From the NCBI RefSeq assembly GCF_945957345.1, contig NZ_CAMFKW010000004.1, positions 62,001 through 126,000 of the forward strand: DNA of 64,000 nt, given 5' to 3'. Numbering within the stretch: position 1 is the first letter of the stretch; the number at the start of each line of letters is the position of its first letter. This DNA comes from an uncultured Allobosea sp. Its GTDB lineage: Bacteria; Pseudomonadota; Alphaproteobacteria; Rhizobiales; Beijerinckiaceae. The position numbers and the translations under genes were made by a program. Below the pieces are notes generated by a model. It was not told where the DNA came from. It searched no databases and was given only the letters and a program-made list of their open reading frames with translations. Below, piece after piece: positions 1 to 8,489 of this stretch.

Positions 1-35
1 GCTACATCGCGCCGGTCTGATCGGGGCGCCGCCTC

Positions 36-623
36 TCAGCGCCGGCCGAACTTCGGCAAGCTGCTCGTCAGCCTGTATTGCAAGCTTTCAGCGATCGTGA
101 TGACCGCCGTTCCGTATCGCGCCGTCACCGCCAGTGAGATCATGGCTGCGGGAACGGCGAGGATGATCCCGCCGAGGAGGTCCGAGGGGTAGTGGACGCC
201 GACATAGACGCGCGACCAGGCGACGACCAGGCCGATCACCGTGGCCAGGCAAGCCGTTCCATACTGCCGCACCAGCGCGAGGACGGTGGCGCAAACAGCG
301 AAGACGAGGGTGTGGTTGCTGGGGAAGGAGGCGCTGGGCCGGTGCTCCACCAGACTGTTCCCGAGGCCGGCCATGAAGGGGCGCGGCCGGAAGATGACGA
401 GCCCGGTGAGGAAACTCAGCACGATCGCGATCACGAGGGCCAGCACGAGCGCGAAGGCTAGAAGGCGGCGGCGCCGGGAATCCTGAATCCACAGGACCAC
501 GATATAGCAGGGCACCAGCAGGATCGCGAAGCGGGTGACGGCGATCGCGAAGAGCGCGATGTAAGGGTTCGGATTTGCCCCTGCATTGAGAGCGAGGAAC
601 AAGTCGGTATCGAGTGTGCTCAT
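36..623 (-). CDS. PAP2-family phosphatase, BcrC-like (putative undecaprenyl-diphosphatase)
   Basis: A 195-residue membrane phosphatase of the PAP2 superfamily. Lipid-diphosphate dephosphorylation, for example recycling of undecaprenyl diphosphate in cell-wall synthesis, is the usual role. All three PAP2 signatures are visible: FRPRPF, then SFPSNHT with the catalytic His, then SRVYVGVHYPSD with the second His. Hydrophobic segments flank them, giving about five or six membrane helices. An upstream in-frame GTG at 716 would add 31 arginine-rich residues unlike the family, so the ATG at 623 is preferred. No operon partner is visible; the next gene is divergent. The family is clear, the exact lipid substrate is not shown. 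Confidence 0.8.
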   Translation of the reverse strand: MSTLDTDLFLALNAGANPNPYIALFAIAVTRFAILLVPCYIVVLWIQDSRRRRLLAFALVLALVIAIVLSFLTGLVIFRPRPFMAGLGNSLVEHRPSASFPSNHTLVFAVCATVLALVRQYGTACLATVIGLVVAWSRVYVGVHYPSDLLGGIILAVPAAMISLAVTARYGTAVITIAESLQYRLTSSLPKFGRR

Positions 624-883
624 CGTCGCGAATCGGTCACGGGCTTGATGAAACAAGCTCTCGCACAACGCGCGATAGCCGGCGAATGAAATCCGGCCTC
701 GTCTGCGATCCAGCACTGTCTCATATCGGCTTGGTGTCAGACGCTGCTAGGGCGTAGACTGGGAATGATGCCGGGCAAGGCCGCGGCGCAGCCCCGTCAT
801 TTTCCGATTGCCGGCCGGCGCTTTTGCGCCTTGGAGAGCGCGGCCGCCTGTGATTACCTCAGCAGCGTCCAGGGGGAGAACGG

Positions 884-2383
884 ATGCCGCGCCGCATCGC
901 ATTTGGCGGATTTCTGCACGAGACCAATACGTTCGCGCCGAGCAAGGCCGGGATGGAGGCTTTCCTGCAAGGCGGCGGCTGGCCGCCGCTGGCGCGCGGC
1001 GAGGCGGTCTACGCGGCGGTGAAGGACGTCAATGTCGGCGCTGCCGGCTTCGTCGACAGCGCCCGCGGCCGGGATTGGGAGATCGTGCCGACGCTCTGGT
1101 GCGCGGCGAGCCCCTCCGCTCACGTCACGGCCGAGGCCTTCGAGGTCCTCGCCGATGAATTGGTCGAACGCATCGCCGCGGCGCTGCCGCTGGACGGCGT
1201 CTATCTCGACCTGCACGGCGCCATGGTAACCGAGAACCATGACGACGGCGAAGGCGAATTGCTGCGGCGGGTGCGCGCCGTGATCGGGCCCGACGTCCCG
1301 CTCGTGGCGAGCCTCGACCTGCACGGCAATGTTACACCGTTGATGATGGCGATGGCCGACGCGCTCGTCGCCTACCGCACCTATCCGCATGTCGACATGG
1401 CGCTGACCGGCAGCCGTGCGACCGAACTCCTGGCGCAGTTGGTCGAGAGCGGTACCCGCCCGGCTAAGGCCTTTCGTCAGGTGCCCTATCTCATTCCGAT
1501 CGCCTGGCAGGCGACGGCGATGGAGCCTTGCCGGACGATCTATGCCGAGCTCGTTGCGCTCGAAGGTCCCGCCGTGCCGACGCTCTCTTTCCTGCCGGGC
1601 TTCCCGGCGGCGGATTTTCCCGATTGCGGCGCGACCGTTCTCACTTATGGCGCGACGCAGGCCGATGCCGACCGGGCGGCCGATGCCGTCCTTGCCCGCG
1701 TCATGGCGAGTGAGGCAGCCTTCAAGGGTCCGGTCTTCTCGCCCGAGGATGGCGTGGCGGAGGCGATGCGGTTGTCCCAGACCGCGACCAAGCCCGTTGT
1801 CATCTCCGATACGCAGGACAATCCCGGCGCCGGCGGCGATTCCGACACGATGGGCATGGCTCATGCCCTGGTGCAGGGCGGCGCCAAGCGCGCGGCGATC
1901 GGCGTCATTGTCGATCCGGCGGCGGCCGCGATAGCTCATGCTGCGGGGGAGGGCGCGACCGTCAAACTGTCGCTCGGTGCAAAATCCGGCATTCGCGGGG
2001 ACAGGCCGCTGGCCGGGGAGTTCCTGGTCGAGAAACTGTCCGATGGCCGCTTCGTCGCGCCGGGCCCGTTCTACGGGGGCTCGCGGATCAATCTCGGGCC
2101 GAGCGCCTGCCTGCGCATCGGTGATGTCCGCATCGTCCTCGGCTCGCGCAAGGCGCAGATGGCCGATCAGGCGATGTACCGGCAGGTCGGCATCGAGCCG
2201 ACGGAGCAGGCCATCCTCGTCAACAAGAGTTCGGTGCATTTCCGCGCCGATTTCGAACCGATCGCCGCCGCGATCCTCGTCTGTGCCGCGCCGGGGCCGA
2301 TGCCGGTCGATCCGGCCGCCTTGCCCTGGCGCCGCTTGCGTCCGGGGTTGCGGACCTCGCCGCTCGGCCAGCCTTTCGCCTGA
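884..2383 (+). CDS. M81 family metallopeptidase (MlrC/microcystinase C-like)
   Basis: A 499-residue cytosolic zinc-dependent hydrolase of family M81. MlrC, the best-known member, cleaves the linear tetrapeptide left from microcystin, but most relatives have unknown substrates. Visible hallmarks are GGFLHETNTF at the N-terminus (residues 8-17), LDLHGAMV with a following acidic DDGEGE stretch (about 108-125), SLDLHGNVTP (about 142) and YRTYPHVDM (about 163-171). The length fits the family. It lies 23 bp before an M20 hydrolase on the same strand, so the two are probably co-transcribed for degradation of a peptide or amide. No signal peptide is seen. Microcystin itself is not implied. Confidence 0.85.
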   Translation: MPRRIAFGGFLHETNTFAPSKAGMEAFLQGGGWPPLARGEAVYAAVKDVNVGAAGFVDSARGRDWEIVPTLWCAASPSAHVTAEAFEVLADELVERIAAALPLDGVYLDLHGAMVTENHDDGEGELLRRVRAVIGPDVPLVASLDLHGNVTPLMMAMADALVAYRTYPHVDMALTGSRATELLAQLVESGTRPAKAFRQVPYLIPIAWQATAMEPCRTIYAELVALEGPAVPTLSFLPGFPAADFPDCGATVLTYGATQADADRAADAVLARVMASEAAFKGPVFSPEDGVAEAMRLSQTATKPVVISDTQDNPGAGGDSDTMGMAHALVQGGAKRAAIGVIVDPAAAAIAHAAGEGATVKLSLGAKSGIRGDRPLAGEFLVEKLSDGRFVAPGPFYGGSRINLGPSACLRIGDVRIVLGSRKAQMADQAMYRQVGIEPTEQAILVNKSSVHFRADFEPIAAAILVCAAPGPMPVDPAALPWRRLRPGLRTSPLGQPFA

Positions 2384-2406
2384 ACCTTTCGCTATCTGGA
2401 GCCATA

Positions 2407-3567
2407 ATGCCCGCTTTGCCTGAGATCCTGTCCTTCACGGACGAGCTCATCGCCATCCGCCGCGATCTCCATGCCCATCCCGAGATCGGCTTCGAGGAAG
2501 TCCGGACTTCCGACATCGTCGCGGAGAAACTCGCCGGCTGGGGCATCGAGGTCCATCGCGGCATCGGCAAGACCGGCCTGGTCGGAATTCTGCAGGGCAC
2601 CGGCGGACCGGGCCGGCGCATCGGCCTGCGCGCCGATATGGATGCGCTGCCGATCCAGGAGATCACCAACCTGCCCTGGCGCTCGACCGTGGCCGGCAAG
2701 ATGCATGCCTGCGGCCATGACGGGCACACCACCATGCTGCTCGGCGCCGCCCGCTATCTCTCGGAGAATCGCGGTTTCAAGGGGACGGCCGTGTTCGTCT
2801 TCCAGCCGGCCGAGGAGGGGCTCGGCGGGGCGCGCAGCATGATCGCCGAGAAGCTGTTCGAGCGCTTCCCCTGCGACGAGATCTACGGTTTGCACAATTC
2901 GCCCGATCTCGATCCCGGCCAGATCTCGATTTTCCCGGGACCTGCCATGGCGGGCGCCGATTTCTTCGACATCAAGATCACAGGCCGCGGCAGCCATGGC
3001 GCGATGCCGCATATGGGGCGCGACCCGATCGTCGTCGCTATGAGCCTCGCCAATGCGCTGCAGACCATCGTCAGCCGCAATGCCGATCCGCGCGAGGCCG
3101 CCGTGCTCTCGATCACGCAGATCCATGCCGGCTCGGCCTATAACGTGATCCCCGAGGAGGCGATGCTGGCCGGCACGATCCGCACCTTCTCGCCGGAGAT
3201 CGGTGCGCTCGTCCGCGAGCGCATGCGCGAGATCGCAGCCGGCACGGCGGCAAGCTTCGGTGTCACGATCGAGGTCGACATCCGCAACATCTTTAACGTT
3301 CTGATCAATCACGAGGCGCAGACCGACGCCGTTGTCGCTGTTGCCGCCGAAATCGTCGGCTCCGAGGGAGTACTGACCGACGGCAAGCCATTGATGGGCA
3401 GCGAGGATTTCGCCGACATGCTGCGCGTCGTGCCCGGCGCCTATGCCTGGGTCGGCCATGCCGGCACCGTCCCGGTACATAATCCGGCCTATGTGCTCGA
3501 CGACGGCATCCTGCCGGTCGGCGCCAGCCTGCTGGCCCGGCTCGTCGAAACCCGCGCCGCGGCATGA
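2407..3567 (+). CDS. M20 family amidohydrolase (hippurate hydrolase/aminoacylase type)
   Basis: A 386-residue cytosolic metal-dependent amidohydrolase that removes acyl groups from N-acyl amino acids or similar amides. Metal-ligand motifs are in family order: MHACGHDGHT (about residues 98-107), the catalytic glutamates in FQPAEEGLGGA (about 132-142), the His in GLHNSPDLDPG (about 161) and the C-terminal SEDFADM (about 334). Length and N-terminus (RRDLHAHPEIGFEE) match amidohydrolases such as HipO/AbgA-like enzymes. It follows the M81 gene by 23 bp, suggesting one transcription unit. The downstream gene is convergent. The substrate cannot be read from the sequence. Confidence 0.88.
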   Translation: MPALPEILSFTDELIAIRRDLHAHPEIGFEEVRTSDIVAEKLAGWGIEVHRGIGKTGLVGILQGTGGPGRRIGLRADMDALPIQEITNLPWRSTVAGKMHACGHDGHTTMLLGAARYLSENRGFKGTAVFVFQPAEEGLGGARSMIAEKLFERFPCDEIYGLHNSPDLDPGQISIFPGPAMAGADFFDIKITGRGSHGAMPHMGRDPIVVAMSLANALQTIVSRNADPREAAVLSITQIHAGSAYNVIPEEAMLAGTIRTFSPEIGALVRERMREIAAGTAASFGVTIEVDIRNIFNVLINHEAQTDAVVAVAAEIVGSEGVLTDGKPLMGSEDFADMLRVVPGAYAWVGHAGTVPVHNPAYVLDDGILPVGASLLARLVETRAAA

Positions 3568-3601
3568 GAGTGGAGATGACGTCGTGCGGCCATGCGCGGC
3601 G

Positions 3602-4453
3602 TCATAGGGCCTTCAGCCATTCCTGAAAGAGGTCGCTGCCGGGCATGGCCAGGAGGCGGCTGACCTCGAAATGGTTCTGCCCGGCGGCAAGCAGCAGCTT
3701 GCCTGGCTTTCCCGCCTTTTGCAGGGCTTCGTGGAAGGTTCGGGCGTGGCGCCGGTACTCGTCGGTCTCGGCGTCGCCATAGGCGACGAGGACGGGGCAA
3801 TCGAGCCTGGCGACATGCCGTATCGGGCTGAAGCTCTCGATCTCGTTCGCGGTCAGGTTGAGATAAGCCCCTCGCGCGCTGAGCATCGGCCCTTCCAGAT
3901 CATAGGCGCCGCTGGCGCAGAGGGCGCCTGCCACAATGCCGGGCTCGAGCCGATGCGGGGTTTCGGCCGTGAGGGCGGCGGCCACGAGATGGGCGCCCGA
4001 GGAATGGCCGATCACGAACAGGCGGCGGGGATCGAAACCGAGCTCGACGGCATAGCGGGCGAGCCAGCCGATGCCGCGCTGGACCTGCGTCACCATCTCC
4101 GGCAGCCGGGCGGCAGGAATGCTGGCGAAGTCGAGGACCGCGAAGCTCAGGCCGGCGCCGGTGAAGGCCTCGGCCGCGAAGGCGCTGTCCATCCGATCGA
4201 GCATGCGCCAGGCGCCGCCATGGACATAGATGACGAGGGGAGCGCCCTGCATGGCCGCCGGGAACAGGTCGATCCGCTCGGCCGGCCCTTCGCCATAGGC
4301 GAGATGGCGGCAGGCGAGCTTGCGATGCGCCTCCAGGCTGGCATCCCGATACCAGGCGATGATCGCCTCGGCATTGGGCGCCCAGGCGGCCTGGTTGTAG
4401 TTCAGGTCGAGCCGGGCCTGGTCGTAGTCGAGATAGACGGCACGCTCCGTCAT
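3602..4453 (-). CDS. alpha/beta hydrolase, arylformamidase-like
   Basis: A 283-residue alpha/beta-hydrolase. It shows the oxyanion-hole motif YVHGGAWR (about residues 83-90), the nucleophile elbow GHSSGAHL (about 146-153), an Asp region in AYGDAETDEY and a terminal His in QNHFEV. This arrangement resembles kynurenine formamidase (arylformamidase), which turns N-formylkynurenine into kynurenine. A kynureninase gene lies in the same locus, which supports that reading; a carboxylesterase role is the alternative. The start is the ATG at 4453, which overlaps the stop of the upstream amidohydrolase as ATGA and indicates translational coupling. A longer frame upstream lies inside that gene and is not credible. 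Confidence 0.75.
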   Translation of the reverse strand: MTERAVYLDYDQARLDLNYNQAAWAPNAEAIIAWYRDASLEAHRKLACRHLAYGEGPAERIDLFPAAMQGAPLVIYVHGGAWRMLDRMDSAFAAEAFTGAGLSFAVLDFASIPAARLPEMVTQVQRGIGWLARYAVELGFDPRRLFVIGHSSGAHLVAAALTAETPHRLEPGIVAGALCASGAYDLEGPMLSARGAYLNLTANEIESFSPIRHVARLDCPVLVAYGDAETDEYRRHARTFHEALQKAGKPGKLLLAAGQNHFEVSRLLAMPGSDLFQEWLKAL

Positions 4454-6141
4454 CGTCCAGCCCCGGCCTGCGCCCGGTAGACGATGCGCCCGTCGACGAT
4501 GGTGAGCTCGGATTCGATCCGGGCCAACTCGTCGGACGCACAGGAGAGCGGGTCGGCCGAAAGCACGGCGAGGTCGGCGAGCTTGCCGACGGCGATGCTG
4601 CCCTTCTCGGTATCCTCGAAGGTCAGCTTCGCGCCGCCGAGCGTGGCACATTCGAGCGCTTCCTCGCGCGTCAGTGCCTGCTCCGGCGAGATCAGCGCAC
4701 CCATGCGGTCGCGCCGGTTGACTGCAAGCGAGAGCGACTGGAACAGGCTGAGCGGCGCGTTATCGCTGCCGAAGGAGACAGGCACGCCGGCTTCGCGCAG
4801 GGAGCGCAGCGGCACGATCTCGTTGGCCCGCTCGCGCCCGAGCTTTTCGACCAATTCGCTGCCGCGCTTGTAGATATAGGCGGTCAGGTGGGTGGTGACC
4901 GCCAGCCCGAGGCTGGCAACCTGCTTCACCTGATCCGGCGTCAGGCTGACGACATGGCCAAGCACCCAGCGCTGCCCGGCGATCGGAGCGACCTTGTCCA
5001 CCTCGGCGAAGAGATCGAGCATGTTGGGCAGGATGCCGACCGCCCGTATGCCGTTGCGCGCGGCCTCGATCAGCACCTCCTTCAGGGCCGCGCGCGGCAG
5101 CGAGGAATTGTAGTGGAAGCCGGCCCAGCCGGTCTGCGGGAAGGCCGCGCTGCGCAAGTCCCGCTCGACGGAATCGTCGATCTCGCCATAGAGCCCGGCC
5201 ATGCCGAGCCAGGCGTCGCCGAGCCCCTTGCCCGCGAGCCAATGCCCCCAGGACTTGAGCAGGGCGCGGCAATCCTCGGCGGAGGTCGAAGGCCAAGCCG
5301 GGCTGAAGATCATCGAGGCGCGCACGGTCTGGCGCCCCTCGCTGCGCACCTGCCGATAGGCGTCCAGCACCTCGGCGGCGATGCCGTGCCCCTCGAAGAC
5401 GCTGGTCGTGCCGGCCCGGTTGTAGAGCCGCATTGAGGCGGCGAGCGCGCCCGCCCGCTCGCTGGCAGAGAAATGCGGCGCCCGGCGCATCAGGCTGTGC
5501 TCGACCACCGGCATCTTGTTGGTCTCGACGAAGATGCCGTTCGGCTTACCGTCTGCGTCGCGGCAGATCTCGATCGACGGAGCCGGCGGCACCGTGGAGG
5601 CGTCGATGCCGGCCAGCCGCAAAGCACGGCTGTTTGCGATCGAGACCAGCGGCAGGGTCGAGCGCCAATAGCCCCAGATCGAGCGGATATAGACGGGGTT
5701 GTCGGGGGCGGCGCGGTCGAGATCGTGACGGTCGGGGAAGCGGTGCTCGGCGATGCCGGCCAGCACATCCTCGTAGCTCGGCGGGATGCCGATCGGCATC
5801 GTGATGATCCATTCGCCCGGCTTCTTGCCACGGGCGATCGCGGCGATGCGCGCGACGATGTCCTCGATCGAGCGGCAATCGGCGAGCGAGGGCAGCACGT
5901 TCTTGAGCCCCTCGCGGTCGAGATGGGCGTGGCCGTCGATCAGGCCGGGGACGACGGTCCGGCCGGTGAGGTCGACGATCTGGGTCGCGGGCGTGGCGAG
6001 GGCCGTGATCCCCGCGGAGCTTCCGAGCGCGGCGATGCGGTTCCCGACGATCGCCAGCGCCTCGCAGCCTCCGGCCTCACCGAGAACCCTGCCATTGACC
6101 AGCGCGAGCGAGGGGCCGGCATGAGGGAAGGCGGAAGGCAT
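4450..6141 (-). CDS. metal-dependent amidohydrolase, YtcJ-like
   Basis: A 563-residue amidohydrolase of the YtcJ/exoenzyme regulatory-like group (amidohydrolase_3). It shows the urease-superfamily features: GLIDGHAHLDRE (about residue 71) with the HxH metal site, FHYNSSLPRAA in mid-protein, the His of WVLGHVVSLTPDQV (about 381), and SFGSDNAPLS with the conserved Asp (about 446). A C-terminal beta-sandwich segment (GKLADLAVLSADPL) is typical of the fold. It overlaps the formamidase-like gene by 4 bp and starts 73 bp after the GntR stop, so all three can form one operon. It probably hydrolyses a cyclic amide or N-acyl compound in that pathway; the substrate is unknown. Confidence 0.85.
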   Translation of the reverse strand: MPSAFPHAGPSLALVNGRVLGEAGGCEALAIVGNRIAALGSSAGITALATPATQIVDLTGRTVVPGLIDGHAHLDREGLKNVLPSLADCRSIEDIVARIAAIARGKKPGEWIITMPIGIPPSYEDVLAGIAEHRFPDRHDLDRAAPDNPVYIRSIWGYWRSTLPLVSIANSRALRLAGIDASTVPPAPSIEICRDADGKPNGIFVETNKMPVVEHSLMRRAPHFSASERAGALAASMRLYNRAGTTSVFEGHGIAAEVLDAYRQVRSEGRQTVRASMIFSPAWPSTSAEDCRALLKSWGHWLAGKGLGDAWLGMAGLYGEIDDSVERDLRSAAFPQTGWAGFHYNSSLPRAALKEVLIEAARNGIRAVGILPNMLDLFAEVDKVAPIAGQRWVLGHVVSLTPDQVKQVASLGLAVTTHLTAYIYKRGSELVEKLGRERANEIVPLRSLREAGVPVSFGSDNAPLSLFQSLSLAVNRRDRMGALISPEQALTREEALECATLGGAKLTFEDTEKGSIAVGKLADLAVLSADPLSCASDELARIESELTIVDGRIVYRAQAGAGR

Positions 6142-6214
6142 GGACGGTCCTTATCTGCTTGCGGATCGAGGCCGCGGCAAGCGGGTTTCGGAGATATCGG
6201 GAGGCGAGCTGGGA

Positions 6215-6961
6215 TCAGGCCGCTCCGCCGGGAGTCGCATCGAGATCGGTGGCGAGGAAGACCTTCCGGGTGAATTCGATATGCTCGTCCAGGAGCTTCA
6301 CCGCGCGGTCGGCATCGCGATCCAGGGCCGCGTTCATCAGGGCGGTATGCGGTTCGAGCGCCAGCGCATCGCGCAGAGCCGCGAAGGCGGGACTATCCTG
6401 CCAGCGCGCGCCGGAGCGGGCATGCGACAAGGCCGGCGCGATCGAGAGCACGCGGTGGTGGCGCCGGAGCTGGTCCTTGATCTGGACGTAGAAGCGCATC
6501 AGCCAGGGCGAGCTGTTGGCAGCGAGCAAAGCCGTGTGGAAGGCCTCGTGCCGCTCCTCCCAATCGGTCAGGCTCAGCTCCTCAGGGTTTTCCACGGGCG
6601 GCGTGCAGCGCGACAGCCGGTAATGCGCGGCGACGAGCGCCGTCTCCCAGGCCTCGCCGCCGCGGGCGATCGATTCGGCCAGCATCGGCAATTCGACCAG
6701 GCGCCTCGCCCGGGTCAGGTCGCTGAGCTCCTCCAACGACACGGGTGCGACCGTGTAGCCCTTGTTGGCGCTCGATGTGACCAGCCGTTCCGCCTCCAGG
6801 CGCGAGAGCGCCTCGCGCAGCGGCGTCCAGCCGATGCCATAGGTCTCGCGCATCGCACCGAGTTTCAGCGGCGCGCCGGGGCGCAGCCGCGTCTCCAGGA
6901 TGTCCTGGCGCAGCGTGCGATAGGCGGACTCGGTCTTGGTGGCGATTTCGGCTTCGTCCAT
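6215..6961 (-). CDS. GntR family transcriptional regulator (FCD type)
   Basis: A 248-residue regulator with an N-terminal winged helix-turn-helix (about residues 10-75: SAYRTLRQDILETRL, then GWTPLREALSRLEAERL) and a C-terminal all-helical FCD ligand domain (about 80-225). FCD domains usually bind a carboxylic-acid inducer through a metal. The start is the ATG at 6961; an upstream in-frame start would place 24 residues across the AT-rich operator. Downstream on the same strand are the amidohydrolase and formamidase-like genes; upstream and divergent are kynureninase and the ABC transporter. It is the obvious local regulator, probably a repressor acting at the inverted repeat 6986-7022. Confidence 0.87.
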   Translation of the reverse strand: MDEAEIATKTESAYRTLRQDILETRLRPGAPLKLGAMRETYGIGWTPLREALSRLEAERLVTSSANKGYTVAPVSLEELSDLTRARRLVELPMLAESIARGGEAWETALVAAHYRLSRCTPPVENPEELSLTDWEERHEAFHTALLAANSSPWLMRFYVQIKDQLRRHHRVLSIAPALSHARSGARWQDSPAFAALRDALALEPHTALMNAALDRDADRAVKLLDEHIEFTRKVFLATDLDATPGGAA

Positions 6962-6985
6962 GGGCCCCTCATGCGATGAAGGTAC

Positions 6986-7022
6986 TATATATAATTTCAC
7001 GTTACTGGCAAAATTATATATA
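6986..7022. promoter_or_regulatory. AT-rich perfect inverted repeat, probable GntR operator
   Basis: The arm TATATATAATTT at 6986-6997 is repeated exactly in reverse complement at 7011-7022, with a 13-base spacer. It lies between the divergent GntR gene (start 6961) and kynureninase gene (start 7105), in very AT-rich DNA unlike the surroundings. Its position suits control of both promoters. Assigning it to this GntR protein is inference; the arms could also contain -10 elements. Confidence 0.6.
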
Positions 7023-7104
7023 TGATTTGACATCTTCGATAATCGTCGAAATGATCCGCCCCGACACGCCGCAGAGCGCGCTATCGATCATGAGTGGAGG
7101 CAGG

Positions 7105-8367
7105 ATGAGCTTGGCATCGCTGGACAGCGCCGGCGGCGTTTCCGAGGGAGCGCGGCGGGACGCTGCCGATCCGCTGCGCCATCTGCGGGCGCGCTTCCAT
7201 CTGCCGGATGGGACGATCTATCTTGCCGGCAACTCGCTTGGCCCCGCGCCTGTTGCCGCCTTTGCCGACATGGAAACCGCCCTGTCCAAGGAGTGGGCGG
7301 AAGGGCTGGTGCGGAGCTGGAACGATGCCGGCTGGTTCGCGCTTGTCGGCACGCTGGGCGACCGTCTCGGCCGCCTGATCGGCTCCGGCCCCGGCCAGAC
7401 GGTGGTCTGCGATTCCGTCTCGGTGAACGTCTACAAGGCGCTTCACGCTGCGCTCGCGCTGCGGCCGGATCGCAATGTGATCGTCGCCGAGGGCGGCAGC
7501 TTCCCGACCGATCTCTATGTCGCCGAGGGTGTCGCGACTGGCCGGCCCGGCGTGACGCTGAAACTCGAAGGTGTCGATGCCGACAGGATCGAGGATCTGA
7601 TCGACGAGCGCACGGCGGTCGTGCTGGTCAACCATGTCGACTACAAGACCGGCGAATTGCGCGACATGGCGGCGCTCAACCGGCTGATCCACGCCAAGGG
7701 CGCGGTCGCGGTTTGGGACCTCTGCCACAGCGCGGGCGTCGTGCCGGTCGATCTCGACGGCGCGGGCGCCGATCTCGCCATTGGCTGCACCTATAAGTAC
7801 CTGAATTGCGGCCCGGGCGCGCCGGCCTTCATCTACGCGGCCTCGCGCCATCACCAGGCCCTGTCTCAGCCGCTCTCCGGCTGGTGGGGCCATGCCGCGC
7901 CCTTCGCCTTCGAGCGCGGCTATCGGCCGGCCGGCGGCATTCAGCGCCTGCTCTGCGGCACGCAACCTATCCTCTCCATGCGTGTCGTCGACGCCGGCCT
8001 CGCGGCGATCGAGGACGTCGAGATGAGTGCGCTCAGGACCAAGAGCCTGGGCCTGACCGACCTGTTCATGGAGCTGGTCGACCCGGTCTGCCGGGCGCAT
8101 GGCGCCAGCATCGTCACGCCGCGCGATCACGCCGCCCGCGGCAGCCAGGTCTCGATCACCTTCGAGCATGGCTTCGCGGTGGTCCAGGCTCTGATCGCGC
8201 GCGGCGTGGTCGGCGATTTCCGGGCGCCGGACATGATGCGCTTTGGCTTCGCGCCGGCCTATCTCGGCTATGCGGACGCTGAGGCCGCGGCGAAGGCCTT
8301 CAATGACGTGATAACGTCCGGAAGCTGGCGCGACGAGCGTTTCGCGAAGCGCCGCGCCGTCACCTGA
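7105..8367 (+). CDS. kynU: kynureninase (PLP-dependent, class V aminotransferase fold)
   Basis: A 420-residue PLP enzyme that cleaves kynurenine to anthranilate and alanine, or acts on a close analogue. The family pattern is strong: SVSVNVYKAL binding the cofactor phosphate, SFPTDLYVAEG, the DYKTGELRDM segment, WDLCHSAGVVPVDL with the pyridine-nitrogen Asp, and TYKYLNCGPGAPAF carrying the Schiff-base Lys (Lys231). Two residues differ from the commonest pattern (WDLAHS reads WDLCHS, YLNGGPG reads YLNCGPG). The ATG at 7105 is chosen because GGAGG lies at 7096-7100; earlier in-frame starts run through the operator. It heads a plus-strand unit with the amino-acid ABC genes. No tryptophan dioxygenase is present in the window. 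Confidence 0.88.
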   Translation: MSLASLDSAGGVSEGARRDAADPLRHLRARFHLPDGTIYLAGNSLGPAPVAAFADMETALSKEWAEGLVRSWNDAGWFALVGTLGDRLGRLIGSGPGQTVVCDSVSVNVYKALHAALALRPDRNVIVAEGGSFPTDLYVAEGVATGRPGVTLKLEGVDADRIEDLIDERTAVVLVNHVDYKTGELRDMAALNRLIHAKGAVAVWDLCHSAGVVPVDLDGAGADLAIGCTYKYLNCGPGAPAFIYAASRHHQALSQPLSGWWGHAAPFAFERGYRPAGGIQRLLCGTQPILSMRVVDAGLAAIEDVEMSALRTKSLGLTDLFMELVDPVCRAHGASIVTPRDHAARGSQVSITFEHGFAVVQALIARGVVGDFRAPDMMRFGFAPAYLGYADAEAAAKAFNDVITSGSWRDERFAKRRAVT

Positions 8368-8489
8368 CGGCGCCTCGGCGAGCCGACAACAAGAGCGCGG
8401 CCGGCCAGGAGCCAGAGCTGCGCCGATCGGGGAAACATAAAGCCTACGACGCCTTGCGGCATCGAACGGGCGTTCCAGGGGAGGAACTC

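Noticed and set aside
884..2383. Reading the M81 gene as evidence of microcystin degradation.
   Set aside because: No mlrA, mlrB or mlrD is present, and M81 proteins are common in bacteria that do not degrade microcystin.
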